41,405 nucleotides of DNA, taken from assembly GCA_016192945.1 (NCBI GenBank), contig JACPTE010000001.1:1-41405 (forward strand), read 5' to 3'. The DNA comes from Candidatus Woesearchaeota archaeon. GTDB taxonomy: Archaea > Nanobdellota > Nanobdellia > Woesearchaeales > UBA10216. Under the pieces are notes generated by a model. It did no database searches and was not told the DNA's origin. It saw only the letters and a program-made list of their open reading frames with translations. The position numbers were made by a program, and so were the translations under genes. Positions 9,000 to 18,541 of this stretch are shown here, piece after piece. Each line of letters starts with the position of its first letter. Positions within the stretch are counted from its first letter, which is position 1.

Positions 9000-9539
9000 A
9001 TGCCTGGAAAAATACAGACAGTAAACTGGAAAGACGAACTGACAGGGCTTGAGGAAAAGGAAAAGTGCCATGATGGGGAAGGCATCCTGCACAGGGCATT
9101 TGTATTAATGCTCTTCAATGGAAAAGGGGATGTTCTCCTTACAAGAAGAAGCAGAAAGAAAAGGCTGTGGCCAGGATACTGGGAGGCGTCAATAGCAAGC
9201 CACATAAGAGAAGGGAAAAGCGTAGAGCAGGCTGCATTGAGGAGGGCTCATGATGAGCTTGGAATCAGGATACAAAAAGCAGAGTTCCTGCTCAAGTTCC
9301 GCTATAAGATTCCGTACATGGACAAAGGCTCAGAGAACGAGATATGCCACGTTCTTGCAGCTGTTTACAGCGGAAAAATCAAGCCGAATCAGAAAGAGAT
9401 TTCTGAATGCAGGCACATTGGCTATTCTGAGCTGAAAGATGACTGCGAAAAGCCAGACTACTCGCCATGGATGAAAATAGCCATCAGGCAAATGGCAAAA
9501 CACAGGATTAACCCGACAAATAAAACACGAAATATTTAA
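9000..9539 (+). CDS. NUDIX hydrolase resembling type I isopentenyl-diphosphate isomerase
   Basis: LHRAFVLMLFNGKGDVLLTRRSRKKRLWPGYWEASIASHIREGKSVEQAALRRAHDELGI...ENEICHVLAAVYSG...PNQKEISECRHIGY matches IDI-like layout; TATA-like TTTTATATA at about 8959-8967. Confidence 0.75.
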   Translation: MPGKIQTVNWKDELTGLEEKEKCHDGEGILHRAFVLMLFNGKGDVLLTRRSRKKRLWPGYWEASIASHIREGKSVEQAALRRAHDELGIRIQKAEFLLKFRYKIPYMDKGSENEICHVLAAVYSGKIKPNQKEISECRHIGYSELKDDCEKPDYSPWMKIAIRQMAKHRINPTNKTRNI

Positions 9540-9545
9540 ATAAAG
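9531..9545 (+). promoter_or_regulatory. TATA promoter of the surface-protein gene at 9565 (leaderless-type spacing)
   Basis: AATATTTAAATAAAG centred about 28 nt before ATG 9565. Confidence 0.6.
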
Positions 9546-9564
9546 TCTTCTCAAAGGATATAAT

Positions 9565-12500
9565 ATGCACAAAAGAGGGCAGGTAACAATATTCATTGCC
9601 ATCGGGCTGCTTATCATAGTCCTCGCAGGCATATTCATCCTCGCAACCCAGCCAAAGAAGCCTGTAAGCGCCCTAAATCAGGCCTCCCTTGAGCAAAGCG
9701 GGCTGGATGTACAGCAATACGTAAAGACGTGCCTTCAGCAGAAACTCTCAGAAGCAAAGGAATTCGGGCTAAAAGAGCAGCTCAGGCAGGTGCAGGAGGC
9801 TTACATCCAGGAGCAGCTAAGGCAGTGCTCAGACTTCTCTGAATTTGAAAAGCAAGGGCTCACTGTAAAGGCAGGAGAGCCAAAAGCAGAGGTGATTCTT
9901 ACAGGCCAAGTGCTGATGGTGTCTGTAAACTACCCAATCACTGTCAGAAAAGGGGATGCAGAAATAAGCATGGGGAAATTCAACGAATACATAAAGAGGG
10001 ACTCAACACTGCAGCTCAGGCAGGACACAACACTCACATCAAGCAGAAGAACGCTTACAACAGACGACGGAAGAGCACAAATCACCATACCCCAGACAGC
10101 GCTAATAACAAAAGACGGGCAGCAAATAGACGGGCTATCAATGAGAATAATTGACAAGAACTTCAACAGCCTTGACAACCCTGTTGTTTATACTGGAGTG
10201 GCATACGAGGGCTTGCCTGAAGGAGCCAAATTTGAGCCAGGCATAGAGCTTACGATAAAATACGACCCTGGCAAGCTGCCTGGAGTGCCTGAAGAAAGCC
10301 TTGCAATAGCCTATTATGACGAGGAAAAAGGCATCTGGACAGTGCTTGACAGCAGGGTTGACACAAGCAGCAAAACAGTGACAGCAACAATAACACACTT
10401 CACAAAATTCGCAATAGTATACGGGTGCACAGGAACAGACAATGAGCAGGCAATAGACCTGGGATTCCTGTACAAGGCGCCATGCTATGCTGAAGGGGCA
10501 GGGGCAGGAGCAGAATGCCCGCAGTGGATAATCAGGAAGAGCCCAGCCAGCAGCGAGTTCATAAGAAAGCCTGAAGATGTAGGAAAAGGGGCTGCACAAG
10601 GGCAGGGGCCTGACTCAGGCCCGATATACGCCCCCCCGGGGCAGGAAGTCAAGATATACAGCGAGTTCAAAGACCTCTCAATTGGAGAATGCAGGAACAG
10701 CTGGGATGCTTCAAAGGATGGCATCCCGGCAGGAACATACGGCTACAGGCAGGTAAAGGACGCAGGAAGCAAGAAATCAGCAGCCCAGATTGAATTCAGC
10801 CTTATGCCCAATGGAGGGAGCTGCGCATCAAAGGCCAGCGTAATAGTTAAGTGCGACGATGAATGCACAGACTTCAAGCTGAACACAGAAGAGGCAAAGC
10901 CAGACCAGATAAAAAAAGAGGGAAACACATACAACATAACATTCACCGCATCCGCACTCAAGGCAAACGACAAAAACACACTGAGCTTCACAGTAAAAAA
11001 CCTGTACGAGGCGTGCTCATCAGCAGAGGCAATGCTGACACTGAGCGGGAAAGGGATGTTTGAAAAGTGCCCTGAAAGCTCAGGAGAGGAAGACTACCTG
11101 ATACAGGGCTGTGCCTGCGGCAGTAAAAATGCGAACATAATATACGATGCCGACAAGGTAGCAAAAAACAGCAAATTCAAGGAAATTGCAGCAAAAAAGC
11201 AGAAAGAGCTAACAAGCGAGGAGAAATCAATACTCAAAGAGGCAGTTGCCAAGGGAAAAGAGCAATACTGCATAAACAACAACATAGTCAGCAAGGAAAG
11301 GCTGCAGCAGGAAAAATCCAGAATCTCAGGATACCTCCAAACATTCAAGGAACTGGCAAAGGATGAACAGCTAACAGGATGCTGCAGCAAGGAAGCAGAG
11401 CTATACCCCGACCTGTCAACAGAAAAGGGAAAGGAAGGCTGCGAAATAGTCGTATGCAAAAAAAAGGAAAGCTATTTCTGGGCATACACCGGCTGGGAAT
11501 TCAAGGATGGAAAAAGGCAGGCAAAGAACGAGCAGAAATGCAAAGGAACAGGGGGAAGCAAGCCCACATTCCTGGCAATGGGATGCGGAATAACATCAGG
11601 CGCAACAGGCGGGGGAGCATCACCAGGAACTCCAACTACACCAACTACGCCGAGCCAGCCAGGGCAGCAGCCACCAGCACAGCCCGGAAAACAGCCTCCA
11701 GGCACAGGACAGCCAGGAACAGGAACCCAGACAGGCACAATAGACCTTGACAACTGTAATGCAAACAATGTGGGAAAGGCAGCATGCAAGGACAGCAACA
11801 CGCTGGAATACTGCCTGGAAACAACACCAGATCCCAGCCAGCCAGCAGCATACAGCAAGATATCAGCAATATGCAGCAACGGGTGCGACACAACAACAGG
11901 AAAATGCAAGACACCTGACGACTGCAAAACAAGAGAAGACACAAGCAAGAGCCCAAGATGCAGCAGCAGGGACACAAACTATGCAGAGGTCTGCTTAAGC
12001 TCGGAAATATGGGGCTATAACTGGCTTGCTGTAAAGTGCGCCAACGGGTGCGACACAACAACAGGAAAATGCAAGCAGACCGTAACCACGCCGCCCCAAC
12101 AGCCGCCAGCGCAACCCCCGCAGCCATCCCAACCAAATCCAGGAACCTGCCCTGCAGGATACTCATTCAACGGGGCATGGGGAAGGCCCACAAGCAAGGC
12201 AACAGAAGCAAGCAGCAAATACTGCAACGGGGACAAGCTTTACTTTTACAATGCAGACAGCACAAGAACAGACCAGACTGGAAACCTGCTCGGATCTGCC
12301 TGCGAGAAAAAGTGCGATAATGGATGCGAAGCTACAAGCGCAGCCACAAACGAGGGGAAATGCAGGGAAAATCCTGTAACTCGGCCCTCAGGGCCTGAAG
12401 GGTATGAGCTGATGAGCGGAATTTCAGAAAGCTGCGGCGCAACGAGGGCATCATACCTTTACATCTGTGGAGGGGACCAAAACAGCAACTTTCAGGCAGT

Positions 12501-13197
12501 CAAAAACAGCCAATCAGCCAACTCATTTGCATGCAAAGATGGAAAGTGGTTCAAAAAAGACTGCGCTACACTGGGAGGGTGCGTGGAAGAGACTGGAAGG
12601 TGCCTTGTATCAGAGCCGGAATGCCCTGTAACTTACGCTGTAAAATATGCAGCTGCGCCAGAAATGAACCAGGAATGCCAGAACGTGAATTTCTGGAAAT
12701 CGGAAGATTATGTAAGCTGCAAGGATGGCGTATCATTATACTGCGACAAAAGAGGGAATGCGTGCATAAGCAAGCCAGGCAAGGAGCAATGCCAGTGCAC
12801 AGCAGACAACAAATGCCTGGCAGAAACCCAGTTCAACTGCAAAAGGTTCGGGGAATCATGCAATCTCGGAGAGGTATGCTGCGGAGATGAAACTCTGAAT
12901 TACTGCTACAGACCATTAAAGATAAGCCCAAGCGGCACATGCACAACAAAAGACACAAGCCTGGTGAAGTGCAGCAGGGAGAGCCAGGCATGCGGTCCGG
13001 AATTCCCGCAATGCTGCGATGAAGATAACTTTGTATGCACAAGAGACCGGCCATGGGAGCCTGCAAACACAGCAGGCCACTGCAAAAAGAGAACCAGCCA
13101 GGGACAGCGCTGCTCATACCTGCTGGGGGATGCTGACTGCTTCAAGGACTTAACATGCTCAGGATTCCCAACGCCAACATGCATAAAGTCAAAATGA
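9565..13197 (+). CDS. Large Cys-rich surface protein with type IV pilin-like N-terminus
   Basis: N-terminus MHKRGQVTIFIAIGLLIIVLAGIFIL; shared ectodomain ending SLAIAYYDEEKGIWTVLDS...HFTKFAIV; Pro/Thr linkers; several Cys-rich modules. Confidence 0.8.
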   Translation: MHKRGQVTIFIAIGLLIIVLAGIFILATQPKKPVSALNQASLEQSGLDVQQYVKTCLQQKLSEAKEFGLKEQLRQVQEAYIQEQLRQCSDFSEFEKQGLTVKAGEPKAEVILTGQVLMVSVNYPITVRKGDAEISMGKFNEYIKRDSTLQLRQDTTLTSSRRTLTTDDGRAQITIPQTALITKDGQQIDGLSMRIIDKNFNSLDNPVVYTGVAYEGLPEGAKFEPGIELTIKYDPGKLPGVPEESLAIAYYDEEKGIWTVLDSRVDTSSKTVTATITHFTKFAIVYGCTGTDNEQAIDLGFLYKAPCYAEGAGAGAECPQWIIRKSPASSEFIRKPEDVGKGAAQGQGPDSGPIYAPPGQEVKIYSEFKDLSIGECRNSWDASKDGIPAGTYGYRQVKDAGSKKSAAQIEFSLMPNGGSCASKASVIVKCDDECTDFKLNTEEAKPDQIKKEGNTYNITFTASALKANDKNTLSFTVKNLYEACSSAEAMLTLSGKGMFEKCPESSGEEDYLIQGCACGSKNANIIYDADKVAKNSKFKEIAAKKQKELTSEEKSILKEAVAKGKEQYCINNNIVSKERLQQEKSRISGYLQTFKELAKDEQLTGCCSKEAELYPDLSTEKGKEGCEIVVCKKKESYFWAYTGWEFKDGKRQAKNEQKCKGTGGSKPTFLAMGCGITSGATGGGASPGTPTTPTTPSQPGQQPPAQPGKQPPGTGQPGTGTQTGTIDLDNCNANNVGKAACKDSNTLEYCLETTPDPSQPAAYSKISAICSNGCDTTTGKCKTPDDCKTREDTSKSPRCSSRDTNYAEVCLSSEIWGYNWLAVKCANGCDTTTGKCKQTVTTPPQQPPAQPPQPSQPNPGTCPAGYSFNGAWGRPTSKATEASSKYCNGDKLYFYNADSTRTDQTGNLLGSACEKKCDNGCEATSAATNEGKCRENPVTRPSGPEGYELMSGISESCGATRASYLYICGGDQNSNFQAVKNSQSANSFACKDGKWFKKDCATLGGCVEETGRCLVSEPECPVTYAVKYAAAPEMNQECQNVNFWKSEDYVSCKDGVSLYCDKRGNACISKPGKEQCQCTADNKCLAETQFNCKRFGESCNLGEVCCGDETLNYCYRPLKISPSGTCTTKDTSLVKCSRESQACGPEFPQCCDEDNFVCTRDRPWEPANTAGHCKKRTSQGQRCSYLLGDADCFKDLTCSGFPTPTCIKSK

Positions 13198-16100
13198 AAA
13201 TGGCAAAAAGAGGGCAAATAACACTGTTCATAATAGCAGGCATAGCCATACTCTTCCTCTTTGTAGGCCTGCTAATGGTACTCAAGCCAAAGGATACCAA
13301 CCAGAGCAGAGCGAATGCCGCGGCCTTTGACAGCTATGTTGCAGCTACAAGAAGCTATGTGAACAGCTGCCTTGACAAAAGTCTGTTTGAGGCATCAGAA
13401 AGTTACCCATTTAGGCAGGAGAACAAAAGGCTTCAGGAGGCGTACATAGAGGCAAGGCTCAGGGAATGCAATGATTTCACTCGATTAACAGGAAAAGGAA
13501 TTGACATATCTGAAGGGAATGCAAAGGTGGAAGTAATCCTAACAGACAATGTTCTTGTTGCACACGCAACATATCCACTTACGATAAGCGACGGAAAATT
13601 GAAGGCAAGCATAAGCGAGTTCAGTTCCCAAATAAAGATGAACTCTGAATCAAAGCTGGTGCAGGGCAGTGATGGTATAGAAAAAGGTGTAGACATAGTT
13701 TCAGGCAACAGGAAGGCAGAGCTCATATTGATTGAAAAAACTGCTGCAATCAAGGATGGCCATGTTGTGGACAGCATAGGAATAAAGATGACTGAAAGGA
13801 ACTTTGAAAACCTGGGCAACACGCAAGTTATAGGCTCTACTGTATATGAGGGGGAGCCTGATGGAGCGTTATTTGACAAGCCTGCTGTGATAAAGATAAG
13901 CTACAGCAATGCAGAACTGCCTGAAGGAACAGATGAAAACTCGCTCGCAATAGCGTACTATGACCTGGAAAGCAAGCGATGGGTGGGACTGGAAAGCTAT
14001 GTAGACGCTCAATCCAAAAGTGTTTCTGCAAGAATCAACCATTTCACAAAATTTGCAATAGTGGCTGGCTGCGGAAAATCAAATCCGCAGGAGATACAAT
14101 TTGGTTTCATTGATAACTGCGCATCAAACAGCGGCGAGCAGTCTTTCAGCTTCAGCTTCATAAAGGACGGAGACAGCACCTGCGTAAGGGATAAAGAGCC
14201 CATATACATAAAGCTAAACTGCGACGGACAATGCGGAGAAGTGCTTTTCAATGGGCAAGCATTGCAAAAAAAAGAAGATTCATATGCAGTGCTATCAGCA
14301 GGCCTGCTGAAAAAGTCAGGTCAGGAGAATATTCTTACAATAAAGTCCGAAAAGAATGGATGCAACTCTGCACAGGGAACTTTCAGCCTCTTTGGAACAG
14401 GCATGCTTCCGAAATGCGGAAGCGGAAAGATAGCAAGAAGCTGCACATGCGGGCAGATAAATCTGGGGCCAGTATATGACGACCAGGCATATAGAAGCCT
14501 GATTACAAACAGGGACTACAGGGAATTAAGCGACAATGAGCTGGAAAAGGCAGTCTCTCCGGGAAGCCAGTCATACTGCTGCGAGGACAAGCCAAGCAGA
14601 AAACCTTGCCAGGAAAGTGCTCAGACATCTCAGCAGGCATGCTCTGTTCAAGACAGAATCAACTTACTCTGCAAATATGGGCCCAATAATGACGTGAACT
14701 ACAACCCAGCATACCCTTCATGCAATGGTGTAGTGAACGGAAGGCCAGTGGGCTTCGCAGACCCATCAATTGGTGAGGAGCTCAATATTCTTACAAACTA
14801 TAATCGAGACTCAGGCCTTACCACTGTTACAGAATACTCCAGCGGAGGAAAATATTCCAAAAACTTATTCTGCAATCTGCAGCAGGGAACCAAGAGCCAA
14901 CAGACTTCAGGTGAAGGGAACCGGGTTATGGATGCAACTCTAATGGGCCCTAATTCATCCAGTGTAGGGGATGTTATCCAATTAGAGGCAAATTTAGCAG
15001 GAAACAGCCTGCAAAATGCAGATATCTGGATTGCAACATCAGATTACAGAAGCCCTTACCCATACAAGTGCAATGGAAAAATTATCGGCGAATGGTGCCT
15101 TATAAGTGAAGCCCGTCTGTCAGGTAACACAGGAAAAATCGCAGGGCAATGGACACCCCAGCAACCAGGCCAATATATTGCTGCAGTCAATGCCTATCAA
15201 AATGACGGGAAAAAATGCACAGGAAATCCGAATAGACCGCTTCCGAAAGACTGGCTTGAGTGTGCTAAGGGAAGTATAAGCATAAAAATAAGCGAAAAAA
15301 CAGGCAACAAGTTTTCCGTTTTTGTATCAGGGCCTGCCACAGCAAACCAAGGGGAAATGTTAACCTTCTCAGCGTCAGTCAACAACATACCTAAAGAGAA
15401 TACATTATCAAAAGGGTCTTTGTACGCGATGGCAGAGATATGGGCAACCACAGCCGACCAAAAGCTTCCTGAAGGATGCAATGGAGAAAAATCAGGGCCT
15501 TGGTGCCTCTTGCAAAGAAAATACATAGACGCTCCCGATCCAACAACATTCAATGCTGAATGGAAACCGGCAAAATCAGGCAAGTACATTGCTGTTGTAA
15601 ACGGGTTTACCTCATTAATAAAATGCAGTGGAAACCCATTCGGGATTCCAAGCGACTGGATAAGGTGCGGCACACAGGATTCCATAGTGGTTGATGTAAA
15701 AGAAAAATCAGAGGGAATAATCGTAAGTGAAGGCAATTATGAAAAAGTATACGAAGGAAGAGGCTTGGAAAGATATTGCACTAAGGACAGCCTTGGCATT
15801 GTGGACAACATAAACGGCAGGGAAGGCTATGACCTGCTGTGCACTGCCAACAAAGGATATTACCAGTTCATTGAGTGCGACACTGACGGGAAAACAGAGA
15901 GGCAACCAAGGGATGCTGGGAAAACATCAGTCCAGGGAACAATTATAGATGTTAAAGGTAGCGACTACATTTGTGCCAGCAATGACGGCTATGAGCAGTG
16001 GGAAAAATGCGGCGGTGAACCTTTGTCAGGGGGGCAGGGACTTTATATTCCTGACAAAGGAACCACAGATGTCAACAATAAAAGGTTTTATTGCTGTCAT

Positions 16101-17348
16101 GACAGGCTTTACACTGCTCCGTGCAGCCAGGTTGAGCCAAAACAAAGTAATTTGTGCATCCACACAGAATTCTCAGACCTAACATCAGAGGATAAGCAGC
16201 TTCAATTGGCAAGGGATACTGGCGCGTCATACATTAAGCAAATCTTCCCATGGAAATCAGCTCAGCCTAACGGTCCTGAGGAATACGACTGGAAAACTTT
16301 TGACAGGTGGTTTGAAAAGATTAGGACGAAAAACCTTAAGGTAATCGCACGCATTTCATTAGCTCCTGAGTGGGCAAGGACAGAGAAAGGGGTAAATACA
16401 GGATATAAATCTGATTATTGCGGTTTTGGCTGTGAAATATCAACAAGGCCTGATATGGACAAGATTGGCAAGTTTTCTGAGTTCATTGGAAAATTTGTTG
16501 AAAGGTACAAGCCAGAATATGTGCAGATATGGAATGAGCCAAACCTTGCAATAGAATGGTCCAACAAGGGAGTGAACCCCTCCGAGTATAACCAGATGCT
16601 TAAGTCAGCATATACCGCTATCAAAAAGGCAAATCCAGACACCCAAGTTATCATGGGCGGATTGGCGCCTACTACAACAGACAGCTTTAAAGAAAATAAT
16701 GGCCTGGTATCTTCTGATGAGTTTGAATTCATAGACGGAATGTATAAGGCTGACAAGGATATAGGAAACTACTATGATTTAATAGGCGTTAATTCACACC
16801 CATTCCCTGAAACTACAGCCTCTATGAAGTGCGACGGCAGTACACCGAAGCTTACAAACCCCTTTGACAATAGCATTGAAGTAAGCTGGATGATCAACGG
16901 CCAAAAAGACCAGTATGGAAAGCCAACTAATGCAGGTGGCAACTGCTGGGCTTTTGACAGGGTACGGCTTTTGCATGACTACTTTGCTAAGAAAATAGTT
17001 GCATCAAACCTTGACAGCCCAAAGAAAATAGCAATAATGGAGTATAGCACATATCTCAACTCGTACTTTCAGTATAGGAGGGATATGAGTGACAAAAATG
17101 CAGTAAAAGATGAGGAAAACCGTCAGGCAGCAGAGCTAAAGAGCGGCTATGAAAGGGCTTCAACAGAATGGAAGGATTGGGTAGGCCCTGTATGCTGGTT
17201 CCTTGCTTCTACACCAGATAAATGGGAAAACGAAGGCAACTTCTTTAAAAAAGATTATACCGTCAGGTCAAGTGCCTGCTCGTACGGCATTTATTCAGGC
17301 AGGCCGCAACTTTCATCATTTTCTGACTCGTGCACTCAGCTTGTTTAG
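13194..17348 (+). CDS. Large surface protein: pilin-like N-terminus, Ig-like repeats and C-terminal glycoside hydrolase (clan GH-A-like TIM barrel)
   Basis: MAKRGQITLFIIAGIAILFLFVGLL; tandem paralog of the preceding ORF; C-terminus has YVQIWNEPNLAIEW (acid/base) and IAIMEYSTYLNSYF (nucleophile candidate); start overlaps previous stop as ATGA. Confidence 0.8.
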   Translation: MKMAKRGQITLFIIAGIAILFLFVGLLMVLKPKDTNQSRANAAAFDSYVAATRSYVNSCLDKSLFEASESYPFRQENKRLQEAYIEARLRECNDFTRLTGKGIDISEGNAKVEVILTDNVLVAHATYPLTISDGKLKASISEFSSQIKMNSESKLVQGSDGIEKGVDIVSGNRKAELILIEKTAAIKDGHVVDSIGIKMTERNFENLGNTQVIGSTVYEGEPDGALFDKPAVIKISYSNAELPEGTDENSLAIAYYDLESKRWVGLESYVDAQSKSVSARINHFTKFAIVAGCGKSNPQEIQFGFIDNCASNSGEQSFSFSFIKDGDSTCVRDKEPIYIKLNCDGQCGEVLFNGQALQKKEDSYAVLSAGLLKKSGQENILTIKSEKNGCNSAQGTFSLFGTGMLPKCGSGKIARSCTCGQINLGPVYDDQAYRSLITNRDYRELSDNELEKAVSPGSQSYCCEDKPSRKPCQESAQTSQQACSVQDRINLLCKYGPNNDVNYNPAYPSCNGVVNGRPVGFADPSIGEELNILTNYNRDSGLTTVTEYSSGGKYSKNLFCNLQQGTKSQQTSGEGNRVMDATLMGPNSSSVGDVIQLEANLAGNSLQNADIWIATSDYRSPYPYKCNGKIIGEWCLISEARLSGNTGKIAGQWTPQQPGQYIAAVNAYQNDGKKCTGNPNRPLPKDWLECAKGSISIKISEKTGNKFSVFVSGPATANQGEMLTFSASVNNIPKENTLSKGSLYAMAEIWATTADQKLPEGCNGEKSGPWCLLQRKYIDAPDPTTFNAEWKPAKSGKYIAVVNGFTSLIKCSGNPFGIPSDWIRCGTQDSIVVDVKEKSEGIIVSEGNYEKVYEGRGLERYCTKDSLGIVDNINGREGYDLLCTANKGYYQFIECDTDGKTERQPRDAGKTSVQGTIIDVKGSDYICASNDGYEQWEKCGGEPLSGGQGLYIPDKGTTDVNNKRFYCCHDRLYTAPCSQVEPKQSNLCIHTEFSDLTSEDKQLQLARDTGASYIKQIFPWKSAQPNGPEEYDWKTFDRWFEKIRTKNLKVIARISLAPEWARTEKGVNTGYKSDYCGFGCEISTRPDMDKIGKFSEFIGKFVERYKPEYVQIWNEPNLAIEWSNKGVNPSEYNQMLKSAYTAIKKANPDTQVIMGGLAPTTTDSFKENNGLVSSDEFEFIDGMYKADKDIGNYYDLIGVNSHPFPETTASMKCDGSTPKLTNPFDNSIEVSWMINGQKDQYGKPTNAGGNCWAFDRVRLLHDYFAKKIVASNLDSPKKIAIMEYSTYLNSYFQYRRDMSDKNAVKDEENRQAAELKSGYERASTEWKDWVGPVCWFLASTPDKWENEGNFFKKDYTVRSSACSYGIYSGRPQLSSFSDSCTQLV
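14936..15713 (+). repeat. Two tandem Ig-like domain repeats within the GH-containing surface protein
   Basis: Repeated WxPxxxGxYIAxVNxxxxxxxKCxGNPxxxPxDWxxC...SIxVxV preceded by GPxxxxxGDxxxxxA and EWCL/PWCL motifs. Confidence 0.6.
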
Positions 17349-17411
17349 GGAATGGTGCTAAGAGAAAAATTAATCTGGCCTGTAATAATTGACAATTTGA
17401 CAATAAAACAG

Positions 17412-17951
17412 CTATGCCTTGCGGACAAATCCATAAACAGCTGTAACAGCATCCTTCGCCTGCATTGTGCCCATCCCAAGCGACAGGAAAAGCTGCCTTA
17501 TGTCGTTCTCAGCCCTCATCAAGTAAGGCTCTGAGGCAAATGAAGCCGCAACAACCATGACCTTGTGCTCGCGGCACAGCCTTATGTTCCTCATGGCGTT
17601 TTCAACAACATCCTGCCTGTGGCGTGAGGAAAGCATGCCTGAAAGGGGGAAGCAGACTGCAACGCCCCTATCCGCAAGCTCCTTGTAGAATGAGTGCCTC
17701 AGCGGCTGTGCCAGCCCAATTATTATTTTCGCCTTGTTATTCCCCCTGCTGATGTCAGAGACAGTTATATCCGCGCTCTTTAAGCTTGCTGTATAAAGCC
17801 TTACCTGAGTTTGCTGCTTCAGCTCCTCAACCCTGTTATGGCTTTCAAGGGGGCTCTCATAAAAGAGCGCCAAACCCCTGATGCCCAGCCTTTCAGCCAT
17901 GTCTATCATTTCCCTCTCATTTCCTTTCGGAGCAACTATGTCTATGAACAT
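17412..17951 (-). CDS. rnp3: RNase P p30-like subunit (Rpp30/Rnp3, PHP-like TIM barrel)
   Basis: MFIDIVAPKGNEREMIDMAERLGIRGLALFYES...IIIGLAQPLRHSFYKELADRGVAVCFPLSGMLSSRHRQDVVENAMRNIRLCREHKVMVVAASFASEPYLMRAENDIRQLFLSLGM. Confidence 0.75.
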   Translation of the reverse strand: MFIDIVAPKGNEREMIDMAERLGIRGLALFYESPLESHNRVEELKQQTQVRLYTASLKSADITVSDISRGNNKAKIIIGLAQPLRHSFYKELADRGVAVCFPLSGMLSSRHRQDVVENAMRNIRLCREHKVMVVAASFASEPYLMRAENDIRQLFLSLGMGTMQAKDAVTAVYGFVRKA

Positions 17952-17955
17952 TTTT

Positions 17956-18333
17956 TCAGTTTTCTCCAATAAAGATGATGTTATCCTCCTTCCTAAAATC
18001 AGCATCACCTGTCAATATTTTTGCATTATGAAGCCTGGCAGTTGCAAGAACTATTGCGTCTGCCATCCCGAGCTTCTTAAGATGCTTGTTTTTTCCTGCA
18101 AGCAATGCTGTTTGCGCGCTTAAAGGAACAACAAAGGAAGAGTGGATTACAAAATCAATCTTATTGTCTGCTTCATCAGGAAGAGCATTCAGGAGGAAAT
18201 TGTATATTTCTGCTATATTTATTGAGCTGACAATTATTTCCTCATCGCTGTCAATGAATTTTTTTGCCTTTTCGCCGTTCGGACTGCCCTTAAAGTATTC
18301 AATCCACGCCCAGCTGTCAACTAAAACGGTCAA
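17956..18333 (-). CDS. vapC: PIN-domain toxin VapC
   Basis: VDSWAWIEYFKG, INIAEIYNFL, LGMADAIVLATA, ILTGDADF: PIN acidic residues; adjacent antitoxin. Confidence 0.9.
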   Translation of the reverse strand: MTVLVDSWAWIEYFKGSPNGEKAKKFIDSDEEIIVSSINIAEIYNFLLNALPDEADNKIDFVIHSSFVVPLSAQTALLAGKNKHLKKLGMADAIVLATARLHNAKILTGDADFRKEDNIIFIGEN

Positions 18334-18514
18334 TCTCTTCCCTCAGGAATTCTTTTTTAAAGCCTTTCAGCGAGCCAAACATTGATTTTCTGGGTTTTTT
18401 CATGTTCAAGACGAGCTTCATTATTGTTTCATCAAATGTTTCTGCCTTCAGCTCATCCTTGATGTGCCTGAGGAGGTCCATTGTTTCTGATTTGACAGCT
18501 ATCGTGGTAGTCAT
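18317..18514 (-). CDS. vapB: VapB-type antitoxin
   Basis: 65-aa protein MTTTIAVKSETMDLLRHIKDELKAETFDETIMKLVLNMKK... overlapping vapC. Confidence 0.85.
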   Translation of the reverse strand: MTTTIAVKSETMDLLRHIKDELKAETFDETIMKLVLNMKKPRKSMFGSLKGFKKEFLREEIDRFS

Positions 18515-18521
18515 TATATTG

Positions 18522-18541
18522 ATATAACTTATAAGTTATAT
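18522..18541. promoter_or_regulatory. Perfect 20-bp palindrome, candidate VapB/VapBC operator
   Basis: ATATAACTTATAAGTTATAT, self-reverse-complementary, 7 bp upstream of vapB ATG, partly overlapping the TATA-like ATATTTAAAA (18538-18547). Confidence 0.65.

Noticed and set aside
11472-12166. Long minus-strand ORFs antisense to the 9.5-13.2 kb surface gene (for example 11472..11975 and 11645..12166)
   Set aside because: They are Cys/Leu/Ser-rich products of the complement of TGC/ACA/GCA-rich coding DNA, lack recognisable domains, and overlap a convincing plus-strand gene.
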